From the NCBI GenBank assembly GCA_934725305.1, contig CAKVBA010000023.1:1-42986 (forward strand): 42,986 nucleotides of DNA. The letters run 5' to 3'. Of this stretch, positions 34,488-42,895 are shown piece after piece. The position numbers were made by a program, and so were the translations under genes. The DNA comes from an uncultured Parabacteroides sp. (GTDB taxonomy: Bacteria; Bacteroidota; Bacteroidia; Bacteroidales; Tannerellaceae). How positions within the stretch are numbered: the stretch's first letter is position 1; every line of letters begins with the position of its first letter. The notes below the pieces were generated by a model that saw nothing but the letters and a program-made list of their open reading frames with translations, was not told the origin of the DNA and searched no databases.

Positions 34488-35582
34488 ATGGCACTGATGC
34501 AATTTGTGTTAGGTTGTGCCTCGTGTGCTTTTGCCTTATGTGCTTTTCTTCTGTGGATGCGGCGAGTTGATGGCGACCGCTCGCGGCGCACCCTCAGTAT
34601 CGTGTGGTTGCTCTTGGGGTTGCTGTTTGCCTGCCGTGCTTTGGTGGACGGGCAGTCGGTGCCGTCGGGCGTGCTTCCGCCGGTGAATTTAGTGGGCGGA
34701 CTGTTCATGATAACGCTGCTTTATTTTTATCCCATTGAGGTGATTCTTCCGGGATGGCTCAACGCCAAGCGTTCGTTCTGCCTATTGTTGCCCACCCTTT
34801 TTATGGGCGGGGTCTGTCATCTGCTGGAAGTGAAGTTTCGTCACCTACGATCGTTCGACGATATGCTCGCCCACATCAGTGAGCCGGATGTCTATGGACG
34901 CCTTCTCCTTCTCTTCGGGATTATTCTTCCTTCCGCTCTGTTGTTGCATGTTGTTCCCTACAACTGGATGAAGAGCCGCGTCCGCCTAAGCTGGATCAGG
35001 CATTACACGTGCACCATCCTGCTTATCTCTGCGCTCTACACGGTGTTTATGCTGACCCGCAGCACGCTGGTCAGCATGGCGCATCTGATGGTTTGCCTTG
35101 CATTGGCTCTGATTGTGACCTACGAGGAAATGTTCACCCGCTTCGCATTTCCTGCGGAGTGTTCTGCTGCCCCAACTACCGAACCGGTTGTGCCCGTCTC
35201 TCCGTCGGTAGTGACTGACAGTCCGCTTGTCCTCCGGCTAAGCCATCTGTTTAAGGAAGAAGATGTGTGGCAAAATCCCGATCTTACCGTTGCCGCCTTG
35301 GCCCAGATGCTTGGCACCAACCGCAGCTATCTTGCCCAGGCCATACAAGAGGCAGGATACGCCAATTTTGCAGACCTGATAAACCGTCATCGTGTGCAGG
35401 CCTTTTGCCGTATGGCGGAAGAGGGCAAGGTGAGTAGCGTGCAGGATGCCTTTTTCCATGTGGGTTTCCGTTCGAAAGAGACCGCATTGAGAAGCTTCAA
35501 GAAATACACAGGCTTTTTGCCCAGTGAATACTTGATAATGGTGGCTACAACGCAGTCTAAAACCTCTGAATTGCCGAATTGA
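34488..35582 (+). CDS. Membrane-anchored AraC-type transcription regulator
   Basis: The start at 34488 is chosen because a strong Shine-Dalgarno (AGGAGGAG) lies 7 bases upstream and the promoter overlaps the longer frame; the protein is then 364 residues. Residues 1-210 hold six or seven hydrophobic segments separated by short loops, and the last ~100 are a double helix-turn-helix AraC domain (LTVAALAQMLGTNRSYLAQAI, later VQDAFFHVGFRSKETALRSFKKYTGFLPSEYL). Such membrane-bound regulators probably sense an envelope or extracellular signal. The next gene encodes an exported decarboxylase-like lipoprotein and is the obvious candidate target. Sharp G+C enrichment in the N-terminal half compared with its neighbours hints at transfer. 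Confidence 0.88.
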   Translation: MALMQFVLGCASCAFALCAFLLWMRRVDGDRSRRTLSIVWLLLGLLFACRALVDGQSVPSGVLPPVNLVGGLFMITLLYFYPIEVILPGWLNAKRSFCLLLPTLFMGGVCHLLEVKFRHLRSFDDMLAHISEPDVYGRLLLLFGIILPSALLLHVVPYNWMKSRVRLSWIRHYTCTILLISALYTVFMLTRSTLVSMAHLMVCLALALIVTYEEMFTRFAFPAECSAAPTTEPVVPVSPSVVTDSPLVLRLSHLFKEEDVWQNPDLTVAALAQMLGTNRSYLAQAIQEAGYANFADLINRHRVQAFCRMAEEGKVSSVQDAFFHVGFRSKETALRSFKKYTGFLPSEYLIMVATTQSKTSELPN

Positions 35583-35591
35583 CACCCCGTT
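35570..35591 (+). repeat. Direct repeat, left copy (flanks the decarboxylase gene)
   Basis: ATTGCCGAATTGA followed by CACCCCGTT agrees in 20 of 22 positions with 36968-36989. It overlaps the AraC-like stop codon. Confidence 0.6.
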
Positions 35592-35667
35592 TTGCGGTTT
35601 TAACACCTTGCCGATGCCTTTTCGGCATACTTTTATGCATTATTTATCCTTATTAATGTAAAGAATT

Positions 35668-36960
35668 ATGCGAATGAAGTATCTGAAAAGTTCAATGGCA
35701 TTCTTGCTGCTATTAAGCGGACTATTTTGTTTGACCGGATGCCAAGAGAGTACGAAAACCAAAGAAGAGACACAGTACAATATCACCACGCAGAAGTTGG
35801 TCGATTTGGTAGAGAAAGACAGCCGCATCAAGAAGCTCTTGACGGAAGCCATCGAAAAAGGCAGAGAAATCAATCCGGACAAATCCACTAACCCGGCACA
35901 ATCTCTGGAAGAGTATTATGACTTTATCGATCGTTCGCAGACAGCCATGCCGTGGGATGTTATTTTCTGTCCCGGACAGCCCAGCATCTTCGGGCGGATG
36001 TATCAGGCGCTGTGTTATTGTTATTTCATCAACTGTATGCCGCTGGAGTCGTTGGAAAACGAAACGCTTTTCACAAATTCGGTGCAATATGTAGAGCCTT
36101 ACCGCAGTTGGCTGATAGATTACTGCAAGTCGTGGGGAAGCTTCCTGTCGTCGCCGGAATCCTGGAACAAGAAGTACGAGGAGCTGATGATGCAACAAGA
36201 AGAGTTAGGTATGACAAAGGGATGGTATGAAGATCCGTCTAACTGGCATTCGTTCAACGACTTCTTCAGTCGCCATTTGGCATCTCCCGACCAACGGCCT
36301 ATCGCCTCACCGGACGACAAGTCCATTGTGGCTTCTCCTGCCGATTGCATTCCGCAAGGTGTTTGGGATATAGACGACGAGTCTTATATCATCACAGATG
36401 AGAAGATTGCGGTGAAATCTCGCATATTCAATTCGATACGCAACCTGATTGGTCCGGATAGCCCTTATCAAGATGCTTTTGCCGGCGGAACATTCTTTCA
36501 CGCCTTCTTAAATGCCAACGATTATCACCGTTACCATTTCCCATTGGCAGGCGTTATCCGCGAACTGCGTGTCATTCCCGGCGACGATGCCTTAGGGGGA
36601 AAGATTACTTGGGAACCCGACTTGAAGCAATATGTAGTGGATTGTTCCGTTCCGGGCTGGCAAAGCATAGAGACACGCGGACTGGCTATCATCGAGACTG
36701 ACGCACATGGATTGGTGGCAGTGATGCCAATCGGCATGTCGCAAGTTGCTTCTGTCAATATCACGGAAGGATTGCAGGTAGGACAGCGGATAGAAAAAGG
36801 AGATGAATTGGGCTACTTCTTGTTTGGTGGTTCGGATTTCGTATTGGTATTCCAAAAAGAAGCAGGCTTCCGCCTGACCTCTCCGAAGGATGAAAGCGGC
36901 GCAAGACAACATATCTTGATGGGCGAAAAGTTAGGCGAACTGAAGTCTGTTAAAGAATAG
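35668..36960 (+). CDS. Exported pyruvoyl-dependent decarboxylase-like lipoprotein (PSD/tryptophan-decarboxylase type)
   Basis: The 430-residue protein has a lipoprotein signal (GLFCLTGC). Residues ~50-190 match the N-terminal helical domain found in a subset of phosphatidylserine-decarboxylase homologues, including fungal tryptophan decarboxylases (YDFIDRSQTAMPWDVIF, FNDFFSRHLAS). The C-terminal PSD domain has VASPADC, the NANDYHRYHFPLAG motif, and GGSDFVLVF, where the Ser would become the pyruvoyl group after self-cleavage (classic enzymes have LGST or similar). Length and the N-terminal domain are unlike the ~220-residue housekeeping Psd of Bacteroidales. Substrate is unknown: an amino acid such as Trp, or a phospholipid head group. 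It follows the membrane AraC regulator on the same strand. Confidence 0.8.
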   Translation: MRMKYLKSSMAFLLLLSGLFCLTGCQESTKTKEETQYNITTQKLVDLVEKDSRIKKLLTEAIEKGREINPDKSTNPAQSLEEYYDFIDRSQTAMPWDVIFCPGQPSIFGRMYQALCYCYFINCMPLESLENETLFTNSVQYVEPYRSWLIDYCKSWGSFLSSPESWNKKYEELMMQQEELGMTKGWYEDPSNWHSFNDFFSRHLASPDQRPIASPDDKSIVASPADCIPQGVWDIDDESYIITDEKIAVKSRIFNSIRNLIGPDSPYQDAFAGGTFFHAFLNANDYHRYHFPLAGVIRELRVIPGDDALGGKITWEPDLKQYVVDCSVPGWQSIETRGLAIIETDAHGLVAVMPIGMSQVASVNITEGLQVGQRIEKGDELGYFLFGGSDFVLVFQKEAGFRLTSPKDESGARQHILMGEKLGELKSVKE

Positions 36961-36967
36961 AACGGAT

Positions 36968-36989
36968 ATTGCCGAATTGATACACCGTT
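36968..36989 (+). repeat. Direct repeat, right copy (flanks the decarboxylase gene)
   Basis: This is the second copy of the 22-bp sequence at 35570-35591, with two mismatches, 8 bases after the decarboxylase stop codon. Confidence 0.6.
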
Positions 36990-37000
36990 CCTTGTAATCT

Positions 37001-37052
37001 GATCAAAACAAGCCCCAACAAGAATCGTAATCTAATGACCGGATTGGGGTTA
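37001..37052 (-). repeat. Solo end of the MITE-like element
   Basis: Read on the minus strand, AACCCCAATCCGGTCATTAGATTACGATTCTTGTTG... is the end of copies A and B without the rest. The first bases form the stop codon of the lipoprotein gene at 37050-37052. Confidence 0.75.
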
Positions 37053-37862
37053 AATGTCCGGCTGGCGGTTTGCCAGTCGGCTTATTTCACGATACCAGCT
37101 CCATATTCCCATTTTTGCCACTATTTTGACAGTTGCTCCCTGCTTGATAATAAATTCTCCGGGACCGACATGGCTATTTGTGCCACAATGCCAATCGTAG
37201 GTGTATCCTAAGCGTGTCCACGGAAAGGGCGTTTCCGAGAAGTAGGAGAATTGCTCGTTGTCTTCGAACCAGTTGCGATAATCCGGTGTTGCGGAAACAG
37301 GGAAGTCCAGTTCTGCTTCGTGGTCGGTCGTCTCGTTATCGGGAGTCGGTCGGAAAAGTCCGTCTGCCTCCGCATAGAAAAAGGTGATGCAATCGTAATC
37401 GCAAGTCGGAGGAAGTCCAAGCAACTGTACGAGTCTCATGCGGCATTCCAGAGAATCGTTGCAGGCCGGAAGCCGTTCCAACAGGTGGTCGGCAAGGTCA
37501 TAAGGCAGCGTCACCCATGGCATCCGTTCGTCCATCGTAAAAAGCTCGTCGGATGGTGAAGGATAGCCTTCTGCCTCAGCAGACGACATCATCGAGCTGA
37601 CCAAAACAAACGCCTTTCCGTTGGAGGAAATCATCCATTGTTGACGCGGGTCGTCCGGGTTGTCTGGCGAAACAATGGCAGGCAGTGTGTAACATATTTC
37701 CTGCGGCAATGCCTCTTTCGCATCCTGCACCGCTGCCACGTAGCAGCCGTCCAGCACATCGGTATCCTGATACCACGGTCTGTCACACTTGTCTGTGCAA
37801 TTACTGCATAAAGCCAGCAGACCAGACAAGAAAACAAAAATATTATATGAGCTCTTTTTCAT
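37050..37862 (-). CDS. Lipoprotein of unknown function
   Basis: The 270-residue protein has an SPII signal (FLSGLLALC) and is rich in Cys, Asp and Pro, with several Cys that could form disulfides (CTDKCDRPW, CNDSLECRM, TCDYDC). I do not recognise the family. The C-terminus (GPGEFIIKQGATVKIVAKMGIWSWYREISRL) looks beta-rich. The stop codon coincides with the end of an interspersed repeat, so the original C-terminus may have been altered. The convergent neighbour is the decarboxylase-like lipoprotein. Confidence 0.7.
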   Translation of the reverse strand: MKKSSYNIFVFLSGLLALCSNCTDKCDRPWYQDTDVLDGCYVAAVQDAKEALPQEICYTLPAIVSPDNPDDPRQQWMISSNGKAFVLVSSMMSSAEAEGYPSPSDELFTMDERMPWVTLPYDLADHLLERLPACNDSLECRMRLVQLLGLPPTCDYDCITFFYAEADGLFRPTPDNETTDHEAELDFPVSATPDYRNWFEDNEQFSYFSETPFPWTRLGYTYDWHCGTNSHVGPGEFIIKQGATVKIVAKMGIWSWYREISRLANRQPDI

Positions 37863-37891
37863 TTCTCGCTATTTATGTAAGATAATAACAA

Positions 37892-37928
37892 CGAGGCTGC
37901 ACCAAAAGACTACTTTGATACAGCCTCG
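37892..37928 (-). terminator. Terminator hairpin behind fabD
   Basis: CGAGGCTG (37892-37899) and CAGCCTCG (37921-37928) are exact complements, with further partial pairing of CACCAAAAG/CTTTGAT. It is a member of the recurring GGCTGtgtCAAAA hairpin set. Confidence 0.7.
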
Positions 37929-37961
37929 AAAAGGTGTGTCGTCCTTTTTAGTTCCTACGGC

Positions 37962-38843
37962 TTATTGCTTACCTTCAGTAGTTACTGTTTTATTGATCTT
38001 CTTTACCAAGCCCTGCAATACAGCACCCGGGCCCAATTCGATAAAGTGGTCAGCACCGTCGGCAATCATATTCTGCACACTCTGAGTCCAGCGAACCGGA
38101 GCAGTCAGCTGAGCGATCAAGTTGGCCTTGATTGTTTCAGGACAAGTTTCACCCTTAGTGCTTACATTCTGATAAACAGGACAAACCGGAGCCTGGATGT
38201 TTGTTGCTTCAATAGCAGCAGCCAACTCAGCACGAGCAGGTTCCATCAGCGGAGAGTGGAATGCGCCACCAACCTTCAGCTTCAGGGCACGTTTAGCACC
38301 GGCTGCCAACATCTTTTCGCAAGCAGCTTCAATGCCAGGAACAGATCCGGAGATAACCAGCTGACCCGGACAGTTATAGTTGGCACAAACAACCACTTCA
38401 TTATCAATAGAGGCACAAATCTCTTCTACCTTTTCGTCCGGCAGAGCCAATACAGCAGCCATTGTTGAAGGAGTAGCTTCACAAGCCTTCTGCATAGCCA
38501 TGGCACGTTTTGAAACCAATACAAGACCGTCTTCAAATGAGAGAGCTCCGGCGGCAACCAATGCCGAGAATTCGCCCAGTGAGTGACCGGCTGTCATGTC
38601 GGGCTTGAACTCTTCACCCAAAGTTTTTGCCAAGATAACCGAGTGGAGGAAGATGGCTGGCTGTGTTACTTTGGTCTGTTTCAAATCTTCGTCTGTTCCT
38701 GCGAACATCAGATCTGTGATACGGAATCCCAAGATCTCGTTTGCCTTTTCAAACATCTCTTTCGCAAGAGGATTGTTGTCGTATAGATCTTTTCCCATAC
38801 CGACGAACTGTGCTCCCTGACCGGGAAATACGTACGCTTTCAT
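37962..38843 (-). CDS. fabD: Malonyl-CoA:ACP transacylase
   Basis: This transfers malonyl from CoA to acyl carrier protein for fatty-acid synthesis. The protein is 293 residues from MKAYVFPGQGAQ; the frame can be extended to 38885, but that would include the promoter. The nucleophile Ser is in AGHSLGEFSALVAAG, the catalytic His in GGAFHSPLM, and the substrate-binding Arg in ISKRAMAMQ-like VSKRAMAMQ. It stands alone, not in a fab cluster, and is divergent from tatA. Confidence 0.96.
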   Translation of the reverse strand: MKAYVFPGQGAQFVGMGKDLYDNNPLAKEMFEKANEILGFRITDLMFAGTDEDLKQTKVTQPAIFLHSVILAKTLGEEFKPDMTAGHSLGEFSALVAAGALSFEDGLVLVSKRAMAMQKACEATPSTMAAVLALPDEKVEEICASIDNEVVVCANYNCPGQLVISGSVPGIEAACEKMLAAGAKRALKLKVGGAFHSPLMEPARAELAAAIEATNIQAPVCPVYQNVSTKGETCPETIKANLIAQLTAPVRWTQSVQNMIADGADHFIELGPGAVLQGLVKKINKTVTTEGKQ

Positions 38844-38882
38844 TTCTTTTTGCTTTACTAATTTTACTTTTTTAATACGACG

Positions 38883-38890
38883 CAAAGTTA
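38883..38890 (-). promoter_or_regulatory. -7 promoter element of fabD
   Basis: TAACTTTG on the minus strand, 40 bases before the preferred ATG at 38843. Confidence 0.55.
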
Positions 38891-38930
38891 ATAAATTTAG
38901 AATAATAGAGTGACTAATTGCTACAAATAG

Positions 38931-38938
38931 TATCTTTG
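38931..38938 (+). promoter_or_regulatory. -7 promoter element of tatAC
   Basis: TATCTTTG, 47 bases before the tatA ATG. Confidence 0.6.
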
Positions 38939-38984
38939 TCTTGTTTAAGCGCGGAATATTAACGATTAAAATGAATATAATATC

Positions 38985-39185
38985 ATGAGTGAATTATTGT
39001 TTTTCGGTAATTTGGGTACAGGCGAGGTTGTTGTTATCGCTATGGTTGTGTTGTTGCTTTTTGGCGGAAAGAAGATTCCCGAACTGATGAAAGGTCTCGG
39101 TAAGGGAGTGAAGAGTTTTAAAGACGGCGTAAAAGGTTTGGAAGAAGATATCAAGGTTGACGATAACGATACCGATAAGAAATAA
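38985..39185 (+). CDS. tatA: Twin-arginine translocase subunit TatA
   Basis: This 66-residue protein forms the protein-conducting part of the Tat export system. It has the single membrane helix ([22 protein letters not shown]) with the FG-x-K-x-P hinge, an amphipathic helix and an acidic tail. No tatB is present, so this is a minimal TatA-TatC system with bifunctional TatA. It is followed by tatC after 6 bases. Confidence 0.95.
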   Translation: MSELLFFGNLGTGEVVVIAMVVLLLFGGKKIPELMKGLGKGVKSFKDGVKGLEEDIKVDDNDTDKK

Positions 39186-39191
39186 GGCGTG

Positions 39192-40001
39192 ATGAAACAA
39201 GATGAAGAAATGTCATTCTGGGATCACCTGGAAGAGCTTCGCTGGACACTGTTTCGTTCGTTATTAGCACTCTTTATTTTTGCTATTGCCGGTTTTGCGG
39301 TCATGCCGTGGCTGTTCGACAATGTTGTGATGGCGCCCTGTTCGTCAGATTTCATTGTCTATCGGGAAATGTGTAAGATCAGTTCGCATTTCTCCTTTTT
39401 GCCCGACTTCTGTAATGAGGTTTTCCATGTCAACATCGTGAACATCAAGTTGGCATCTCAGTTTTTCACCCACATGACAGCCTCGTTTTGGTTGGCTTTG
39501 TTGCTTACATTTCCCTATCTGATGTGGGAGATTTGGAAGTTTATCAGTCCGGCCTTGTATGAGAGTGAGAAGAAAAACGTGCGATGGGTCTTTCTTATGG
39601 GCACGTTGATGTTTTTTGTCGGATGTGCCGTGGGTTATTTCCTTGTATTCCCGATGACGTTGCGTTTTTTGGCAACCTATGAACTGAGTGCGGCCATTAC
39701 GGAACAGGTTTCTTTGGAGTCCTATATGGATAATTTCCTGATGTTGATTTTTGTGATGGGAGTTGTCTTTGAGATGCCTCTGTTGTCGTGGCTTCTATCA
39801 CAGTTTGGGTTGATCAACCGCTCATTATTCCACAAATATCGCCGTCATGCGATAGTGGCGCTATTGGTGGCTGCGGCCTTTATTACTCCAAGTGGCGATC
39901 CGTTCACATTGGGCGTTGTGTTCTTTCCGCTATATGGCTTGTTTGAGCTGAGTGCTTTCTTTGTGAAGAAGGCTCCGGTGGAAGAAGCGGATGAGGCTTA
40001 G
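39192..40001 (+). CDS. tatC: Twin-arginine translocase subunit TatC
   Basis: This inner-membrane receptor for twin-arginine signal peptides has 269 residues from ATG 39192, with a GTG one codon earlier as an alternative. The family features are visible: the N-terminal FWDHLEELRWTLFRS, which contacts the signal peptide, the PYLMWEIWKFISPALYESEKK motif in the second cytoplasmic region, six hydrophobic segments, and FITPSGDPFT near the end. A cysteine-containing periplasmic loop (PCSSDFIVYREMCKISSH) is longer than in E. coli TatC. Confidence 0.95.
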   Translation: MKQDEEMSFWDHLEELRWTLFRSLLALFIFAIAGFAVMPWLFDNVVMAPCSSDFIVYREMCKISSHFSFLPDFCNEVFHVNIVNIKLASQFFTHMTASFWLALLLTFPYLMWEIWKFISPALYESEKKNVRWVFLMGTLMFFVGCAVGYFLVFPMTLRFLATYELSAAITEQVSLESYMDNFLMLIFVMGVVFEMPLLSWLLSQFGLINRSLFHKYRRHAIVALLVAAAFITPSGDPFTLGVVFFPLYGLFELSAFFVKKAPVEEADEA

Positions 40002-40062
40002 TGTATATAGTTTGACAACTATTGTATATTGAGGGCGATTAGTGCCCACGAACGTTGCTATC

Positions 40063-40101
40063 ATCTTTTGGCCCGGGGTACAACGCCCTGAGTCAAAAGA
40101 T
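40063..40101 (+). terminator. Hairpin behind tatC
   Basis: ATCTTTTG (40063-40070) and CAAAAGAT (40094-40101) are exact complements with partial inner pairing. An A/T-rich tail follows. Confidence 0.5.
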
Positions 40102-40125
40102 ATTTTATACTACACACACTTCGTC

Positions 40126-40242
40126 TCATTCCTTCCCTTTTTCTTTGGGCCGTTTGCGGCGGTTTCGTCTTTGTTTATTCTCTTGTCTTATGAGATAGAC
40201 GCATCCCACTATGTATAATAGCATTATTACCAGTAGATTCAT
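40126..40242 (-). CDS. Possible 38-residue membrane-anchored basic microprotein
   Basis: This minus-strand frame opens with a hydrophobic segment (MNLLVIMLLYIVGCVYLIR) followed by a strongly basic tail (KQRRNRRKRPKEK) and a stop. The arrangement resembles small regulatory membrane proteins, but it could be chance. It sits downstream of the porin-like gene on the same strand. Confidence 0.3.
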   Translation of the reverse strand: MNLLVIMLLYIVGCVYLIRQENKQRRNRRKRPKEKGKE

Positions 40243-40287
40243 TTTGTTGTATAGACAGATAAAGTGCGGTATCGTATAAATTCAGGA

Positions 40288-41328
40288 TTAAAAAACGCAG
40301 CAAAGTCGGGTGCTAAACAACACAAAGCGACCCTTCCCGTTCGTGATATACTGAAAGGTAGGCTGAAGGGCCAATGATTTATTGAGAAGCCTTTTCCACG
40401 TAACTTCCAGCGAATATTCCGAATCTTGCCGGAATCGGGCGTATTGCCCAGACAGACCACATTGGTTACAACGGTCCTTGTAGGCACATCCGAGTTCGCT
40501 ATAACGGTAACAGCCATTTTCCCGATCGGTGTTTTCTGAGTATTGCATCATGCAGAAAACACACGTCTCGCCGACACTCCATATCGGCTGTTCGGCATAA
40601 ATCCACCAGGCACAACTTGTCTTGGAAATAGACTCTTCGGGCGAAGATATATTTCCCTCCTCATCCGTGAGAAAGTGGCGTGAGTGAATGGCTGTGCCGG
40701 CAAAATAGTGTCCGCTGTGATATGAATATTCCAGCTGAGACATATTAAAGAGACCATCCTTTTTGGGACGTATGAGAAAAGGATGGTCATGATGTGTCCA
40801 GCCATTGTAGCCAACGCCATTATACAGGCTGTTCTTAAACACCCATCCTCCTTTGCTGACATCGAAGTGAATTGTCAATCCCGACAAGGGATAGTTGGCA
40901 ATGGGATAACTCGCCGAGATTGTGGGGAAGATGCCACAAGAACTGTTGGTAAAGAGCGACGTGACTTCCGAGGTGAAGAAATCTTCGTTCACATTCCGGA
41001 TGCCGACAAATAAACGGCACTCTCTCCACTCGTGTATATAGCCCAGAATGGCAATCGCAGCCCGGTTGTTTTCTTCCTCGATGTTGGAAAAGATCTGCCA
41101 ATCTTCAATGATGCTTTCGTCTGTTTTCGCCACATGAATCGTAGAGGCTTCAAAAGAGCCTCTATGATTCCATAGCGGAAGGGTCAGATTCAATTTAAGA
41201 AGATTGACCCAGTTTGTTTTCCGCTTCAGGTTCCATTGCCATTCCGTGGTGTATTCGCCCCGGAAGAGTTGTGCATAAGACGGATAAGCATTGAGGCAGA
41301 TTAAAATAACTAAAATATGACGCTTCAT
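40288..41328 (-). CDS. Outer-membrane porin-like protein (OprB-like beta barrel)
   Basis: The 346-residue protein has a Sec signal peptide (CLNAYPSYA-QL) and alternating amphipathic strands, with repeated aromatic girdle residues (GEYTTEWQWNLKR, GGWVFKNSLYNGVGYNGW, SAWWIYAEQPIW-like) and a final Phe. It resembles carbohydrate-selective OprB-type porins, at modest confidence. It lies 79 bases behind the mgtA-type gene on the same strand, so it might be coupled to Mg2+ uptake or be coincidental. Confidence 0.6.
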   Translation of the reverse strand: MKRHILVILICLNAYPSYAQLFRGEYTTEWQWNLKRKTNWVNLLKLNLTLPLWNHRGSFEASTIHVAKTDESIIEDWQIFSNIEEENNRAAIAILGYIHEWRECRLFVGIRNVNEDFFTSEVTSLFTNSSCGIFPTISASYPIANYPLSGLTIHFDVSKGGWVFKNSLYNGVGYNGWTHHDHPFLIRPKKDGLFNMSQLEYSYHSGHYFAGTAIHSRHFLTDEEGNISSPEESISKTSCAWWIYAEQPIWSVGETCVFCMMQYSENTDRENGCYRYSELGCAYKDRCNQCGLSGQYARFRQDSEYSLEVTWKRLLNKSLALQPTFQYITNGKGRFVLFSTRLCCVF

Positions 41329-41344
41329 TTTCTTCCTGATTTAG

Positions 41345-41401
41345 GGCTTGCCATAATTGCAAACGGCCGTATTCGCCGCTTTTCATAAATTATGGCAAGC
41401 C
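41345..41401. terminator. Perfect 14-bp inverted repeat between mgtA and the porin gene
   Basis: GGCTTGCCATAATT (41345-41358) and AATTATGGCAAGCC (41388-41401) are exact reverse complements around a 29-nt loop. No T-run follows, so it may stabilise an mRNA end or act as a regulatory site. Confidence 0.5.
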
Positions 41402-41407
41402 GAAAGT

Positions 41408-42892
41408 TTATAACCAACGTTTAAACACACCGATATACAATCTCTTCAGCCATTGTGTCAGCATACAATAGGACAACAGGATGCCAACGAGCCAAGGGAA
41501 ATAAGACCAAGGCAGAGGAGTCAGACCTATTGAATGTCCAAAGGGCGTGAATGGGATGCAGATGCCAATGAACATAATGGAAAATGTCATCAGCATGACA
41601 GGCCATGAGGCACAGCTCTGCACAAATGGCACCTTGCGTGTGCGGATCATGTGCACGATCAGCGTCTGTGAAAGCAAGCCTTCGACAAACCAGCCAGACT
41701 GGAACAACGCTTCTGTTTCCGGTCCTTGGCATTTGAAAACCCACCACATGACCAGATAGGTCGCTATGTCGAATATGGAGCTGATAGGACCAATCCATAT
41801 CATGAAGCGGCTCAGGTCTGAAGAATCCCAAATACGCGGTTTTCTCAGGTATTCCTTGTCCATGTGGTCGAACGGAATAGTCGTTTGCGAGATGTCGTAT
41901 AGCAGATTCTGAATCAGCAGATGTATGGGCAGCATGGGCAAGAAGGGCAGGAATGCACTGGCTGCCAACACGCTGAACATATTACCGAAGTTTGAACTGG
42001 CGGTCATCTTCACATACTTGACAATGTTGCCAAACGTCTTGCGTCCTTCGAGTACACCGTTTTCCAAAACCATCAGATCCTTTTCAAGAAGGATGATGTC
42101 TGCACTCTCTTTGGCAATGTCCACGGCAGAATCTACGGAGATGCCGATGTCTGACTCTCGCAAAGCAGCCGCATCGTTGATGCCGTCGCCCAAGAAACCC
42201 ACTGTGTTCTTCTTCATTTGCAATAGTCGGATGATTTCGGCCTTCTGCATCGGAGTCAGTTTGGAGAAGATGCTGCATTTGGCAACCGTTTCCATCTTAT
42301 CCTCCTTGCTCATAATTTCCAGTTCCGGACCGGTTACGGAATCGGACGTGTTGATGCCTACCTGACGCGAGATAGCCTTTACCACTGCCTCGTTGTCTCC
42401 CGAGAGCACTTTGACCTCCACACCATGTTCGTGTAGCTGCTTGATGGCTTGTGTGGCCGATTCTTTGGGTGGATCGAGAAAGGCCAGATAACCAATCAAG
42501 ACCATATCCTTCTCGTCTTCGATGGAGAAGTTGTTTTCCTTGCTGAGAAAACTCTTGTGCGCCAAAGCCAATACACGCATGCCCTGATTGTTCATCTCTT
42601 CGACAAATTTCTGTGCTTTGCATCGCATCTCCATTGTCAGAGGCCGAACCTGTCCATCAAATTCGGTATAAGAGCACACACCGACCATCTCTTCTACGGC
42701 ACCTTTGGTGATGATCTGTCGCTTTCCGTTCAGATCCTCCACAACGACCGACATACGCCGGCGTGTGAAGTCGAAAGGAATCTCATCTACCTTCTTATAA
42801 GAACTGCTCAAAGACTCAAGACCCAGCTCTTTGACGTGTGAAAGGATGGCACGATCCATCAGATTCTTCAGTCCGGTCTGGAAGTAGCTATT
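41408..42892 (-). pseudogene. mgtA: Mg2+-transporting P-type ATPase (MgtA-like), 5' part cut off
   Basis: Only the C-terminal ~495 residues remain. The P-domain hinge GDGINDAAALRESDIGISVDSAVDIAKESAD, the TASSNFGNMFSVLAASAFLPFLPMLP membrane helix and the MgtA-type C-terminal helices (LIQNLLYDISQTTIPFD) are all present. Homology can be read back to NSYFQTGLKNLMDRAIL; directly before it is a TAG (42893-42895) and then an IS21-like end. The phosphorylation motif DKTGTLT and the first membrane helices are therefore missing, and the remnant cannot pump. Translation from ATG 42859 is possible but would give a non-functional protein. Confidence 0.85.
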
Positions 42893-42895
42893 CTA

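Noticed and set aside
37965..38468. 167-residue open frame antisense to fabD
   Set aside because: fabD is unambiguous on the other strand, and the antisense product looks random.
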